Source: Buddleja alternifolia (taxonomy: Eukaryota > Streptophyta > Magnoliopsida > Lamiales > Scrophulariaceae). From it: 64,000 nt of DNA. The translations under genes were made by a program, and so were the position numbers. The stretch lies in NCBI GenBank assembly GCA_019426215.1, contig CM033399.1:35225022-35289021 (forward strand). The letters run 5' to 3'. This document shows, piece by piece, positions 13,170 to 26,400 of the stretch (position 1 is the stretch's first letter; every line of letters starts with the position of its first letter). The notes below the pieces were generated by a model that made no database searches, was not told the origin of the DNA, and saw nothing but the letters and a program-made list of their open reading frames with translations.

Positions 13170-13274
13170 TAGCACCACTATATAAACACAACAACTCATG
13201 CATTAATTAAAACTCATAAAAACACACCATGTATAATTTATACATACAACATAAAAAATAGCAGCATGCATCTT

Positions 13275-13305
<31 letters not shown>

Positions 13306-13414
13306 CAACGTAGGTGTATTTTGGAGAAATAAAAAGAAATGAAATATATGTACAAACCAAATCAACAGCTTCATTTTTGATCTCTTCAAGGCTGATACCC
13401 TTAGTGCTGCCCAT
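6402..13414 (-). CDS. Plasma-membrane H+-ATPase (P-type III), PMA4/AHA2-like subfamily II
   Basis: This pump uses ATP to move protons out of the cell across the plasma membrane. Sixteen exons join in frame to 954 aa: 13358-13414, 11144-11263, 10817-11053, 9964-10725, 9683-9805, 9474-9578, 9227-9371, 8967-9131, 8460-8698, 8341-8373, 8158-8239, 7691-7851, 7419-7592, 6922-7104, 6652-6833 and 6402-6498. The protein starts [15 protein letters not shown]. It has the TGES loop of the actuator domain, the phosphorylated Asp of DKTGTLT (about residue 334), the KGAPEQ nucleotide-binding motif, [10 protein letters not shown], and the autoinhibitory C-terminus ending QQHYTV. The penultimate Thr there is the known 14-3-3 binding phosphosite. 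All key motifs are intact, so the gene looks functional. Exon 10 is only 33 bp. Intron 1 is about 2.1 kb and rich in TA repeats. The subfamily call rests on remembered relatives. Confidence 0.97.
11264..13357 (-). other. Long first intron of the H+-ATPase gene with TA microsatellites
   Basis: The 2.1-kb AT-rich intron separates the 19-codon first exon from the rest. It holds pure or nearly pure (TA)n tracts at about 12926-12951, 13137-13166 and 13278-13305. I see no coding sequence or clear transposon in it. Such tracts mutate fast and would make usable markers. Confidence 0.85.
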
Positions 13415-13715
13415 CTCGAAAAGAGTAAAAATGGAAGCTTTTTAACTCAGATATGAATTTAAAAGGGCTTCAAGAAGACGAAGTGTTACTCAACAATTAG
13501 TCATCTCATTTTTTTTTTATTTTTATTTTTTTGTAATCAATGAAAAAAAAAATATGAAAAGGGTCAGACAGAACGAAAGGAAATAGAGTTGAGAAAATTA
13601 AAAATTGTTTTTTGGTGGAATGGAACTTTGCTACGAGTCTGGGGCTTTATGGAGAGAGTGTGGCGTATAAATCGCAGAATCAAAGAGGAAAAATTCATTT
13701 ATGTTCTCTGTTGGT

Positions 13716-13744
13716 GGGGTGGGGGTGGGGGTGGGGGTTGGGGG
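13716..13744 (+). promoter_or_regulatory. G-quadruplex-capable G-run tract upstream of the H+-ATPase
   Basis: Five runs of 4-5 G (13716-13719, 13721-13725, 13727-13731, 13733-13737, 13740-13744) are separated by one or two bases. The tract is about 300 bp upstream of the ATG at 13414, on the template strand of the H+-ATPase gene. The matching C-runs could form an i-motif. A regulatory role is inferred and not shown by the sequence. Confidence 0.6.
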
Positions 13745-13831
13745 TTCATTGTGGGTGGGGTAGGATTGAAGAATGAAGTTTGATTGGGTTACAGTTTATT
13801 GTATCAATATAAATTTAAACATATTATTATG

Positions 13832-13951
13832 TCGATAATAATGTGAAGCTCAAATTCAACTCGACTAGAATAGTTAAACGTACATAATAATATCGATAAT
13901 AATGTGAAGCTCAAATTCAACTCGACTAGAATAGTTAAACGTACATAATTA
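13832..13951. repeat. 61-bp tandem duplication
   Basis: Two nearly identical units start at 13832 and 13893 (TCGATAATAATGTGAAGCTC...). The flanks are rich in TCGA/GAGCT-type words like those of other degenerate repeats in this window. Confidence 0.85.
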
Positions 13952-14715
13952 AGTTATTTGAGTTCGGCTGTTATTTGATTTGATTAAAATTGAGCTAGGT
14001 TCGATTGGCAACCAAATCGAGCAGGAGAAGAATTTTTCAAATTCGGTAAAAATCAATGTGCAATTCAATTTGGCCCAATTTGTTTACATTCCTATGTGAG
14101 ATACGTGAATAACTATCTGTTTTGAAAATTTACTTTAAACTAAGTTTTGTCGAATTTAAATCAATTGGAAGAAGATTGAATTACACTTGTCTAATTATTA
14201 ATTTATTATCTTTGGACCAGCTGTTCCACCCTTCGAGGTGACTATAAATCAGCGAGAGGATTAATCACTGTGATCGGCAGTGAAAACTCTGGTTATAAAC
14301 CAAAAAAAAAAAAAAATTATTATAGATTTCAAAATGACTAACCACAACAAATATACTACAATATTTTGTAATGTGATTAGTTTGGTGTAGTGTATATCAC
14401 AGGGACAATTTATCAGGGTTAGGCTCTGTGCAAATGTGCAAGGGCCTAGAAGCCACATGTGGGGCCAAAATTTTGCACTTTATGCCCTTTGACTTTAATG
14501 GGGATGTGGATGATCTCTAATTTATTTCGAGGATCTCTTTTTACATTGTTGGCACTATTTAGAAAGTCACACTTTGGCTTCTCTCCTCGGAAATTCTAAC
14601 TCGCTCCCGATTTAACTATACTTAAATATATTTCATAAAATAAGTGTATTATATTTGTCATATAATTGGTCAATAATTCACTTATTTTGTCAAATAAGTG
14701 ACCTAGCCAGGAACA

Positions 14716-14926
14716 TGCTAAAATTCTCTGCTTTTTGTTTTTTGTTTTTATTGGTTTTCTAAGTTATCCTCAAGCGGGAGGCTCAAGACTAATTATTCGA
14801 GATACTATAGGGTACAATTGTGGGGACATCTCCTAAGGAAATTTTTTGCATCCACTAGAATTTGAACACAAGACCTCTTGTTTAAGCAACCAGAGCCCCT
14901 TCCACTGAGATCAACTTTTCTTGCTA
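14716..14926 (-). mobile_element. tRNA-derived SINE, minus strand
   Basis: Read on the minus strand it has a box A-like word (TGATCTCAGTGG) near its 5' end and a box B-like word (GTGTTCAAATTC) about 35 bases on. A unique body follows, then an A-rich tail formed by the T-rich stretch at 14727-14750 of the plus strand. No clear target duplication was found. It differs in sequence from the SINEs at 32811, 47839 and 50159. Confidence 0.6.
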
Positions 14927-17900
14927 TTTGTTTTTTCCTTTTTAAAAATAATTAGGATGCTTTTGAGATTATAAAGAGATTATAAGTGAAATAATTGTTC
15001 TTACTAGATTTAATTGTGACTATCACACGATCAATTTGAATTCGAAATGATATTTTATCTCATATTTTTACATACCTAACAACTAACAAGTGTAAAAATG
15101 ACAGGACGGTAAGATATCACAACCAGCATAAATTAATATACTATGATATTTGTGTTTCAGATGATATCCACTTGTGCATCTATGTATTTGTTAATAACTT
15201 GATGACAAATCTTGCCATCTTCTTAAATTTTTGACAAAGACAATGCTTCTATCAATTAATTTGAATTCTACATACATGCTTGAATTAACATTAATTTTTT
15301 ACATAATATATGCTTGTATTTTTCTTTATTTGATCACCATTATATGTTACATTAGGTAGTACTTCATAATTCTAGCAAACTTCATATACTTCAATCCAAA
15401 TACCTCTATTTTTTACCCTATTTGTCTTCCATATCTCATCCCGTTAGCCATTTTTGACCATTTACATCATAATATTGACATTTTAAAAGGTCTAAAGCGC
15501 CAACCATTTTTTATTATATGACTTATACTTTCTTTTCTCAAAGGAGAAACTTTCAACACTATATCCAAATAATGTTTAATTAAATTGATTGATAGAGAGA
15601 ATATAAGAAAATGATTAATTTCAAAATTCAAATTTTCTAGTATTTTATGACATGTAACTCATAAGTCAAAACTATTAAAATATGCTATTGTTTCCCTTTT
15701 TTGTTATAATTCTTTGTGCTGTGGACCTGTGGTTAAGCAAAATACCACCAAAATATTCTTGGATTGGAAATTGAAATTGAGTACTTAAAGAGAGCAATTA
15801 CATACATTAATTCCTAAAATACATATCATACTAAAACTAAAGATTATGAATGTCATAAAGTGAAACTTAGATCCAATTAAGTTTTAGTACTTTCGAACAA
15901 CCTAAATAGCTCGTTGTCACATTGCTTAGAAAAAATAATGTATTTTGGTTGTAAATCCTCATATTTTCTTATATTCTTCAATCCTTATCCAGAAATTACT
16001 TTAAATCTATTGAATTAGGTATGGGTTCCGTCTAATCAAGATATCACCAAAGAAAACACGATTACTATACAAGTAAAAACGTGACGACTCTTAATCTTCC
16101 ATTATAAGTAGCTTACTAATGTACGTGGAAATATTCTAAACATCTTTTGCGATAAATGCCTACTAAATGCAAAGACAATTACGTTTTGTAGAAGCTTTCG
16201 AGACTCAAAGTCTGAATATTTGAAGATTATTTATACAATGGGATTTATATACAGATTATTATACACAAATAATTGTGATTATACCATAATTGACGGTCTC
16301 GAGATTCCTCAAATGGTCAAATGGGGGCTACAATTTAGTGTTCATGGTTTGAGTATAAAGTGTACTTGGATAAGACTTTCCTAGGAAAGAAAAAGGAAAG
16401 GATGGTTGGCAAGTAAAGAAAAAAATTGGATGGACTTAATTGCAAGAAGGCAACAACTTTCTTTCTTTTTTCTTTTTTTCTTTTCCTTTGTTTTCGGAAT
16501 GTCAAGACAGATCTTTCGAGGTACTGAATTATTGATATCTCTCTCAATGAAGTTTTACATACACAAACAACCCAAATTCAAAATCTTTTATTTAAGAAAT
16601 CATAATCCATTCCACTCAAATTCACATATTTTATTCAGCAATATGACAATAAAAAAGCCTACCTACTTTTTGAATTAGGTTTACAACTTCACATGCAGGG
16701 ACAATTCCTTCTGCTTCTTTTCTTCCTTTGATGTCATTTTTTTTTCCCTCTCTTTTCATTGAAACAAATATGTTGAGTTGGAAAGTAAAGGCAATTTTAA
16801 ATGATATAAAAAATAGCTTAATGTAATTTAATTTTCTCCTTTTTTGTAACTTCACTTTTAGAGACCAAACTTTAGACAAAGATAAGAGTGAATATAGAAC
16901 TTTCTTCACCTTTTGTATAGTGTAAGATTCACAAAAATAATATTTATAATATTTCATTATAAGGTAACAAGGGTCATGTGCCAGCATTTTAGGTACTGAA
17001 TAATTAGCATTATGTAGATTATATACAAATTATTGAGGATGATCCGAATTAGCATTATGTAGATTATATACAGTTTACAAGCGTAGAACGAGAATATGAG
17101 ATATGAATTATAAAATGAATCATCGAATTGAAATAAAAGAACTGAATAATTATATATATTAATATATATGATATTTTTGTATGTATCTTATCAAGACATG
17201 ATCTATTCATGAGAGGCATGGGTTTGGCTTTTTTGGATTATAAACTTTAATTGCACTTTTTTTATGAAATTCACATGCACCTTTCCAGTCTTCATATTAT
17301 CACAATTCACAAACATGTGAATATATGGTTGCTTTTTTCCCCACTACAAATCCCTTTTTCATTTCCAATCCTCACTATGAGTTTCGTAGAAAAATATACA
17401 ACCTTAATAAAGATTATTTTCCTAGTGAAAAGAAAGGAAAAAATCTATCATTATTTGTGATGCTTCATTGAATTTGTAATTTGAAGTCTTAGCATGCATC
17501 GAGTTCTAATTGTAATTCCCGAAGTAAGTTCATAACATATCAACATTTTATAGGGAATTCAATTTCAAATTGAATTGGTGTTGCGGTCAACTTTATGAAA
17601 GTTGATTGATTATCAACCTAAATAATGTGACCATGAATCATATTCATTCAACATCAAGCTTGAGTGGGACACTTGAGAAAGGAAATGGAAGGTAGGGAGA
17701 AAAATGCTTGAATATTAAAAAGCAAATTGCCATTTCCTCCTTTGAAAATGACCACTATTTTTAGGAGCGTTTGTGAATAAAAGATCTAATACAATCAAAA
17801 TTATCAATGTGATGAGACCATAAAAAAATCATTTTACGTATATAATATACCGATTATAATAGGATTGAAGTCCCGAACTCTCTAAGAATCACTCCTCGTG

Positions 17901-18766
17901 AGAATGATGCCAACTTGCCAATATAAAGAAACTAATGCAAAATAGAATTAAAAAGTGGCCCTCATGAAAACTAGGTGGCATATTTTTGTATAGCCCATGT
18001 TCATGGGGCTTGGAATAGTGAACAAGAAGGAGATAGCACTTTGCTAGTACAACAAAAAGCATCGGTTTATAACTAATTGGAGGCACTATCACATATTGGT
18101 CCTAAAGTTTTGATAGAGACTTGAGAAAAAGTCATATTCCTATGAATCTCTCAAAAGTTTCTCGCTCGAGAATGATTTTTTGAAAGTCTCGAGACAACTA
18201 TAATTGTCATACTCATTTATGTACATTGAATTATTAAAAACTATCAAATGACGGTTGTGATTATTTTTGAACCAATAATTCTCAGTTGGGTTGATGTAAA
18301 TGGACATTTAAAACTTCATATAAATGTCGATATTTCATAAATACCGATATCATCATATATATAACACCGTAGCATTTTTTGTCCTCGAAATCTTTCTTTA
18401 TCTTTCGATTTTGGATTTATTCATTTGTTTTGATAAGACCATATGTAACAGAAGTGAGTCCATTATAATTGGGAGACATGCAGAATATATGCTATGGTGG
18501 ACCTATGTTCCAGATTCTCCAATAGTTGGAATAATCAAGACTGTATGATGTTCATAATGGTAGTGTGCATTGCCAAACCACTCATCGTGTACTCCAAGTG
18601 TAGGTTACTTCTTGGATCCTTTATTGCCAGTTGAAGTGACAAAAGTGTATACCTCAAGCCAAATAATGTGATGAGCCGTAGAATAGTGATCGAATTTCGA
18701 ATCTCTAACTTTTCGCTTAAATATTACTAGTTTTAATCTCAATAAAAAAACATACATAGGTCCATC
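14927..18766. other. Gene-free AT-rich spacer
   Basis: No convincing exon, RNA gene or intact mobile element seen. Open frames here are short and low-complexity. A 25-base word (TTAGCATTATGTAGATTATA...) occurs twice, at about 17005 and 17049, as a small local duplication. Confidence 0.5.
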
Positions 18767-18776
18767 ATTTTATGTG

Positions 18777-19268
18777 GGAAAAATTATTTTTTTAGTCTGT
18801 TAACTTGGCCTCCATTGCGTTTTAGTCCTTTAAGTTGACGCATTACAAAATTGGTCCATTATCTTCGGACTTTTTGTAATTTTAGTCTTTTGTGCTTATA
18901 AAATTGATAAATTTAGTCCGTATCATAGTCCCCACAAATAAATCAGGCTCAACATTCTTTTGAAATAAAATTCGATTTTCATAAATGCATACCTTTGTTT
19001 GACCGCCGTATCACCGGATATTCCAAGTCCTTGTTTTTACGGGTTAGATCGTATTCTGGATACCATTTTAAGGGGGACTATGCATTTTGAGGGGGACTAT
19101 GCATTTTGAGGGGGACTATGCCATAAACTAAATTTACCAATTTTATAAGTACAAAAGGACTAAAATTAAAAAAAGTCCAAAGATAACGGACTAATTTTGC
19201 AATGCGTCAACTTAAAAGACTAAAATGCAAAGGAAGCTAAGTTAACGGACTAAAAAAATAATTTTTCC
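18777..19268. mobile_element. MULE-type MITE with about 150-bp TIRs and 10-bp TSD
   Basis: The 492-bp element has long terminal inverted repeats starting GGAAAAATTATTTTTTTAGTC at both ends, running to about 18925 on the left and from about 19120 on the right. It is flanked by a perfect 10-bp duplication, ATTTTATGTG (18767-18776 and 19269-19278). Long TIRs with a 9-10-bp TSD point to the Mutator-like superfamily. The interior is non-coding and carries three tandem copies of a short GAGGGGGACTATGCATTTT-type unit at 19070-19118. The intact ends suggest fairly recent movement. Confidence 0.88.
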
Positions 19269-19470
19269 ATTTTATGTGTGTGTACTATAATAATTACTTT
19301 TATTATTTAATTAATTTAGGTGAAATTAAAAAAATTAAAAGAAAATTGGATTGCTTGTAGAAATTGTGCCGTACTCCTACCAGAAGAGGAGGGGAAATTC
19401 TTTTTTCTTTTATGAAGTCCCAATTGACTTTTGAAGATTTTTGATACCCTACTCGTTTGGTACCCTCGCT

Positions 19471-20025
19471 GGGGGTGTTCACGAATAGATCGATCCGACC
19501 GAAAATCGAAATTTCGATTCAGTTTTCGATTTTTTTTTTGCAAATTTCGGTTTTTCGGTTCAGTTTTCAGTTTTGAGGTTCGGTTTGGTCGGTTAACCGA
19601 AAAATTGAATTTTTTATTTTTTTTATATAGTATAATATAGACCAAAAACTATAAAAAAATGTGTTTTCTAGTGACAACTTATAGGGAAATAAAAAAATGA
19701 ATTAAAATTAATTATAATTAAATTTCAATTATTTATTTATACAGAAAAATCGAACCGAACCGGTTCACTTTCTAATTTCATTATGTCAATTTTAGTTGGT
19801 CGTGCTAAACATAATTATAAATATATAAATGTACGCATTCCAAAGAAAAAGTGAACAACAATAGCCAAAAAACAGTAGATATAATGAGATTTTTGAAAAA
19901 ACAGTACCAAAAGAAAAAATTCGATTTTAACCGAACCGAACCGAACAGACCCTGTTCGGTTCGGTTTTCAGTCCAAAATTTCGGTCCAATTCGGTTAAAA
20001 AACCGACCGATGAACACCCTTAAGT
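19471..20025. mobile_element. hAT-like non-autonomous element
   Basis: The 555-bp element has short inverted ends (GGGTGTTCA ... TGAACACCC) and subterminal arrays of CGGTT/GGTTCGGTTT words in inverted orientation at the two sides. It is flanked by a perfect 8-bp duplication, CCCTCGCT (19463-19470 and 20026-20033), the usual hAT target size. The right end carries four extra bases outside the TIR, so the exact boundary is uncertain. It has no transposase. Confidence 0.75.
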
Positions 20026-20414
20026 CCCTCGCTACTGAAATTATTTTTTATATTTAAAATATAGATTTTTACTTTATATAAACATATTATTTTTAAGGTG
20101 ATCTAGACCATTTTTCAATCTGCAACAGGTTGATTTAATAAAGGATTATTCAAATTACGAGATTTAAATGACCCAAATATTCAAGTTGATAACTGCAGAG
20201 AATGACTCAAAATATTGCTAAAGAATATGAATCCAAGTCAAGATTATACTCTTGCAAAAACAAACTGCTAATAAACGAACTCAAAAACAATAAAATTTAA
20301 GTCCTGCCCTACAATGACTCAAACAAAATCCTAAACCAGTACAGTGGAACATCTTCCTACAATAGTATACAACATAGTTCTCTAGGGTACATCATATGGC
20401 ATCTATCCCTTTAT

Positions 20415-23400
20415 TTACCTCTTTCCTCTACCTCTTCGGTTGTATTTACCCGTTTTCCTTCCTTGCTTTCCCGCCATGGTATCACCCTTTGCTTTAGTAG
20501 ACGGCTCAGCCATATCTAGTGATAATTCTTCACATTGCGTGCCTACACTATTCTGGGAACAGCTTGGAATGGTGTCGGATTCTGTTACAACCGTGACTTC
20601 CATGTACGCTTCACTCCAAAGCTCACAGTTACCTTCCACACTGATAGAATTAACCGACTTCTTCTCACATACAGTATCTGCATTATGGTTTTCCTCGTTG
20701 TTTTGCCCAGTAGATAGTCCTGCAGACAAACTGAACAACAAAAAAAAAAGTTAATTTTGAAGCTATAGCGCAAGTACGCAAAGGAAATGAGGAGGAAAAT
20801 AATATTTCTGCATTTGTCACCTGGTTTGGGATGATGAAAGACCATTCACACTTTGTCTTGCGCTAAACGCAGTCATCTCGGTCGCTGGATGTCCATTAAT
20901 CTTACTTAAATCTGGATCTGTGATAGAGAGTTTGAGACGAAAAACCCAAAAACAAAGAGCAATTCTGGCATAAAAATTCACAATCACGATAAATGAGAAA
21001 AATCAGATTGTTGGTGAAGGGGCAGAGGAAGGCAGTGAGGGAAAGAACTACAGCATTCGAAAAGAGAGTATTATTACTTTTTTCACAAGACCAGATATAC
21101 AACTTATCTCAAAAAATAAAAAAAATATGATAACAGTGCCACTGGAGCCAAGTACATGGACTAGGGTGAAAAGGAATAGAAAAAATTATTCAAACAACCC
21201 TCATGTAGACCCATTCTATTGTATACTAATACTATGCTACAGCTAAAACGGCAACCTACAAAAAACATGACTATGTGAAGGATCCATTCCCTTTTCCTCT
21301 TCTTTTTTTTTAATTTTTCATACTCAAGCATTTACACTCTTTCATCATTTTTCCTTTCTCCCATCGTAATTTACTGAGCTTTGCAGCCTCTTAAGTTCGC
21401 GTTCTCGCTTTAACTTAGCCCCTCTCTCTGCATCGCTGTTGTCCTTGTTACCCTCTTGATACCATCTTCGAACATCCAGCAACCAATTAAAAGCTGCTTG
21501 TGGCAATAATACAAGTCTTAATTTAGTCCCATAAGATGTGAATATTTACCCTAATTTTCAATTAATAGAAAATGAGCAAATGAATCAGTAACCAAAGAAG
21601 CTAATGAGGGTAAAATACAACAAATTGTTGAAATTTCATATGAAGTTGGAAAAGTGAAGAGAGAAGAGAAAACACAAGAATTACGTGGTAGAGCCATTTG
21701 GCCTACATCCACGAAACATTGCACAAAGGGGTATAAGACTTTCATTCTCTCTTAGTTCTGAATTACAATAGTCACCTCTACATATAGATGAAATAAACAT
21801 GTGATAAATATGATGATGGAGGAAATCACTCCAAATAATATCACAATCAAATCAAATCATCAATCCCCAATTATATCCATAATCTAAATCCTAATCCAGA
21901 TCATATCAAATATGATTTTCAATATCAAACTTGACTTCCAACACACATGTATTTATTCACACCACTCATACAAGCCACTTAACAGTAATAAAAGCGTTCT
22001 GGGCATTGTCTTATAAAAAGAAAACCAGGATAGATGAAAATGAGTACTGTAAGAGATGCCTGAACCGAACCAGGGAAGATGATATATTAACATTTATTTA
22101 TGAATTGACTCCGAACATACCATCTATTTGATTCCTTTGTTTTGTTTTGTTTTGTTTTTTTTAACAAGAGTTACACAATGATGTCATGAAAAGGTCAGAT
22201 CGTATTTCCTCCATCCGGTGCTCACATCAGGTAAAAGTAGAATGCCAATACTCAATTTAAATATCCGATCATCCCATGTGTTGTATAACCAAGTATATGA
22301 TTATCATTATACTTCACATTACCTCAGCAACATAGTCAGCTCTGAAACTCAATCTTCATAACTCAACACATTATCCAATAACAGGAAACAAAGGAAAGGC
22401 TAAATACCATTACGGTGCTCTCCAGCATTATTGGGGCCAGAAGGGTGTATGAACTTAAAAGCAGCACATTCACCATCCGCTTGAACAGCTTCTGAATCCT
22501 TTCAACAAAAATAAATAAAAGTCTTAAGATGCTAAGAAGTGCAATGGGAACTTTTCATGCATGCGGATGCTATTTCCATTTCCAGCTTTCATAGTTCCAC
22601 ATACTCGCATAATGAACTAACAGTTAAACGAAACCAGGTTTTCAAATCAACTACCTCCTTATTTCCAGCAACAGAAGTAGCTAGCTTGGATGACAGTGCT
22701 TCATTTCCCTTACCATCTTGTCTCGGCTTCAAAGCTGAAAGGGCCAAAAGTACAACTCAATGTCTTTTTGATATACCTTTAAACCTATTCCAGCTGCTTA
22801 AATAGCTATACAAGAAAGAACGAACCTGCAAGGGCAGGATCAGAGCTCATTCCGGCATACACCAATGCATCTATTGGCTTATTTTTTCTTAAAGACTCTG
22901 GCTTAGTCAATCTCTCTCCCATAGCAGACACTAATTTGTCAGATTCTGCGGACTTCTCTATAGGTGCAACTGCAAACAATGATGGATCAATTTTAGTGGG
23001 TGGACTGCGCAACATATCTTCTGTTGCCTTTGAGCGCACTCTCCGTAGTTCTTCCTGAATATTCCATGATCCAGAGGTGAAAGAATTCCGTTTCTGCAAA
23101 AATCCAATTACGCAGCAATTAAATGATGAGCAAGAAGGATTAACTGAAAATAGTTCCAAAATAAATTAAAAGACAAAAAAGCACAACGTCTTAACATTAT
23201 ATACCAATTTCACTTTTTTCAACACCAATAGATAATATCCAAATGGATTTCCATCATTGTCATTGCCAAAAACATTAAAGATACATCAGCAGCAGCAAGA
23301 GGAACCGAAAGTGAAGACAGATTGACGAAACAGACAGAAAAGTTGCTTCTTGATGGATGGTATATGGATGATGTAAACAAGACTAGAGTTCTCGTTAAAC

Positions 23401-26400
23401 TACCGTTCATGTTTAGTGACCAAACAAATACCTCAATCCTTTAGATCGGTATGCTACTTTGACTATGAATTTGGATATGGTTTGCTAATAACGGTGACAT
23501 TTATGTAGGAATTCAGATGCAAAATCCTCTGTGGGCTTATAATGCCATTAGAAATCTTCAAGCCCTCTGAACAATGTCATCGCAATTCACAACAAAGCAT
23601 CCTACATTTATGATAAATTGAACTTTCAATTGCATCCTCCTGCACGAGGTTATACAAACTTTTGACGCTAAATTGTTCATCTTCTGCAAACTAACAAGAT
23701 CTACTAAACCATGCAAGAAATATAGAAACGTAAGAGAAAAAGAAAACAAAATGTAGAAGGCTAAATTAGAAGCAATCAGAAGAAAATCCACTTTGCTGAT
23801 GCAAGGATGGATGCATAAAGAAAAAACAACCAGAAACGCACCTTTGATGAAGACAAAGAATTGTGGCCAACTGAATACGATGTTCCTTCCTTGAAAAGCT
23901 TCATGGTTGTTGCCAAGGGCGTTCTTAACTCAACATTTTTGGTAGGAGATGCCCAAACTGGCCTGTCCTTCATATAGGATCTGGCCACATCCACAGGAGA
24001 ACCTCCTTTACTCTCCAACTGCGTTAGCGAAAACCAATGACATTAGATTACCTTATTCTCAGATTATGATCTCTTTGTGAAGCTAGGAAACATCCCTGAA
24101 ATCAAGGGGATCCTCCAGGTACATTATCAAGGAAATACTCCATATGATAAAACAATTAATAACATATGAAAACAAGGGGGAAAAGGAAGCCATTCAAGCA
24201 CAACCCCTGAAACATGATCACTCTTCATGTACAAAAGTATCACGTCGAAAAATCACTAACATGTTTAGGGTCAGCGGAGTTGAGGTTACAGGTCACATGT
24301 GCCAACCCAATCACTGAACTGGACTCCACTTTCTTCTTTTGAAACCAGCTTTTAGCTGCCAGAATAGCCTCACTGTATATATCAACATCTTCTGTTCATA
24401 AAAAAGAGAACTGAGTCAGTGAATGAAGAAAATTCCACAATGGGATAACTGCTGGATTTCTTGAAAACCATACCATGGTCAACCGTGTTCCCAGAAGAGC
24501 CAGCATGTAAGCTTTTCTCCCCTGCTTCCATTGACCGGTCCATAACTCGTGAATTAAGTACTCTTATCAACCTATCACACTCTTGTCTGATAAAAATTGA
24601 AAATCAAAGGACAAACAGTGGGTAAGAAATATGCAGGAAAAATGAACTTTGACTGAGAACAACTGATATGGTGACTTTAAACTTTTTCGCTTTGAGGCAC
24701 TTGAACACATCCCTAATGAATGTCAATCACAAGATTCATAAATTAAATTAAAGATCATGTATCTATTCCATAAGTTCTTCAAGTTCCCAAACATCACTTG
24801 ATAAAACAGATATACACAACTGACACCATCAATCCACATGCACAAAAAGAATTTATACATGCTTAGGAGCACAGTGTTGAAGTTTCACGATAAGACACAA
24901 TCTTGAACTAAATCAGTTTACAGCGAAATATAATAGCAATGAAAAGATGAAAGCAAGCGCAGCCGACAGCTTATTGACAGATGAAGACAAGTTGAAATTA
25001 TCAAAAACATTTGCACAGACCAAAACCTAGAAAATGACATTGTACCAAACCATCAATTCTCATCACAAAACAAGCTGGAGAAAATGTAGATAGATACCAT
25101 GATAGTAAGTAGAAAGAGAAAGTAACAAGCATATATAAAAAATAGCAACAAAACTACCAATCAATTTACAATACCTCAAAGTTCTGGCTATTACCTCGAA
25201 TAAGTTTCCTGCTTAATAAGCTGCTCAATTAACCGTTTGGTTTCAGTCCGCTGCATAATCAATTGAGAATCTTGTCCATATTGCATCATTTCTGACAAAG
25301 TAATATTTTTCTAAAACAAAAGGAAAGAGTCATATATCCAACTGTTACAAACAATTCTTAAGCTAAAATGACTACTAAGCAATTATGTACAACAATAACA
25401 GCATATCAAGGACGTAATCACCCAGAAGCAAATGCTATGGAAAGTGCTTCAGAGAAACTACGTTAAGGAGTATACACCAAAGATGATATAGGATGTAATT
25501 CAAGAGTGATTATTATCAGTCCTATTCAGAACCCGGAAACATTTTGTATTACTCCTTTCATCTCTCAACGACTGGTAGCACAGATCTCAACTGTTTTAGT
25601 TACAACTTATTACAAACTCGAAATCCAGGCTGCTATGTATATCATCATCCATCGTGAGTCTTAAAGTGATGTGACATTCTAAAAACCATGTAAACTAAAA
25701 CAAGCTATTCCACCAAAATTGGGTCATTGTTTCATTGACTGCGGGATCACAGAAAGATATATATGACTTGATGTCGCACAGGATTCTTGTTCCCCTAGGG
25801 TAAAGTCTAAAACTGCTAACATGATTTTGCATAGGTTCAGGTTTCTTCTCCAAGAATTAAGGGTATAAAACCATCATAAATGCTGCAACTGATGCAACAT
25901 TCCAGAAACCAGGTAAACCAAAAGAAGCTATTCCACCAAAATTTAATTTGGGTCATCGGTTTGTTGACTGCAAAAGCAGACAAGTATTTGTATCACTCTA
26001 TGTTGCACAGGATTCTTCTTCCAGCATAAGATATATACCTATTTATATGAATTAGCATAGGTTCAGATTTATTCTCGCAGGTTAAGGTCTAAAACTATCA
26101 TTAGCATCAACCGTTAAAAAAAAGAAAAGAAAAAAGAAGGAACAATGGCATCAACATATCGCGAATTGGACATTTCCTTTCTGCTAGTACTAATTTCGTT
26201 TTACCTTCCAACATAAACCATAGGAAATTGTCCATACAAGCACAACTAAAGTCGAAAAAGTAGGAGAGTCACAAATGTTGATATAACATCATTAGAGTGC
26301 AACATCATGCATGGGAATAAGAGATACCTGATGCAATGTGTTAACTCCATCATAAGGGATTTCGCTGTCATTGGTATCGTCAGCATCGCCCTCTGCCAAA

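Noticed and set aside
13589..13783. 64-codon frame with a Gly-rich stretch
   Set aside because: The glycines come from the G-run tract. Nothing else supports a protein.
19316..20057. Short frames rich in Arg/Phe/Lys around the CGGTT words
   Set aside because: They are translations of the hAT-like element's subterminal repeats.
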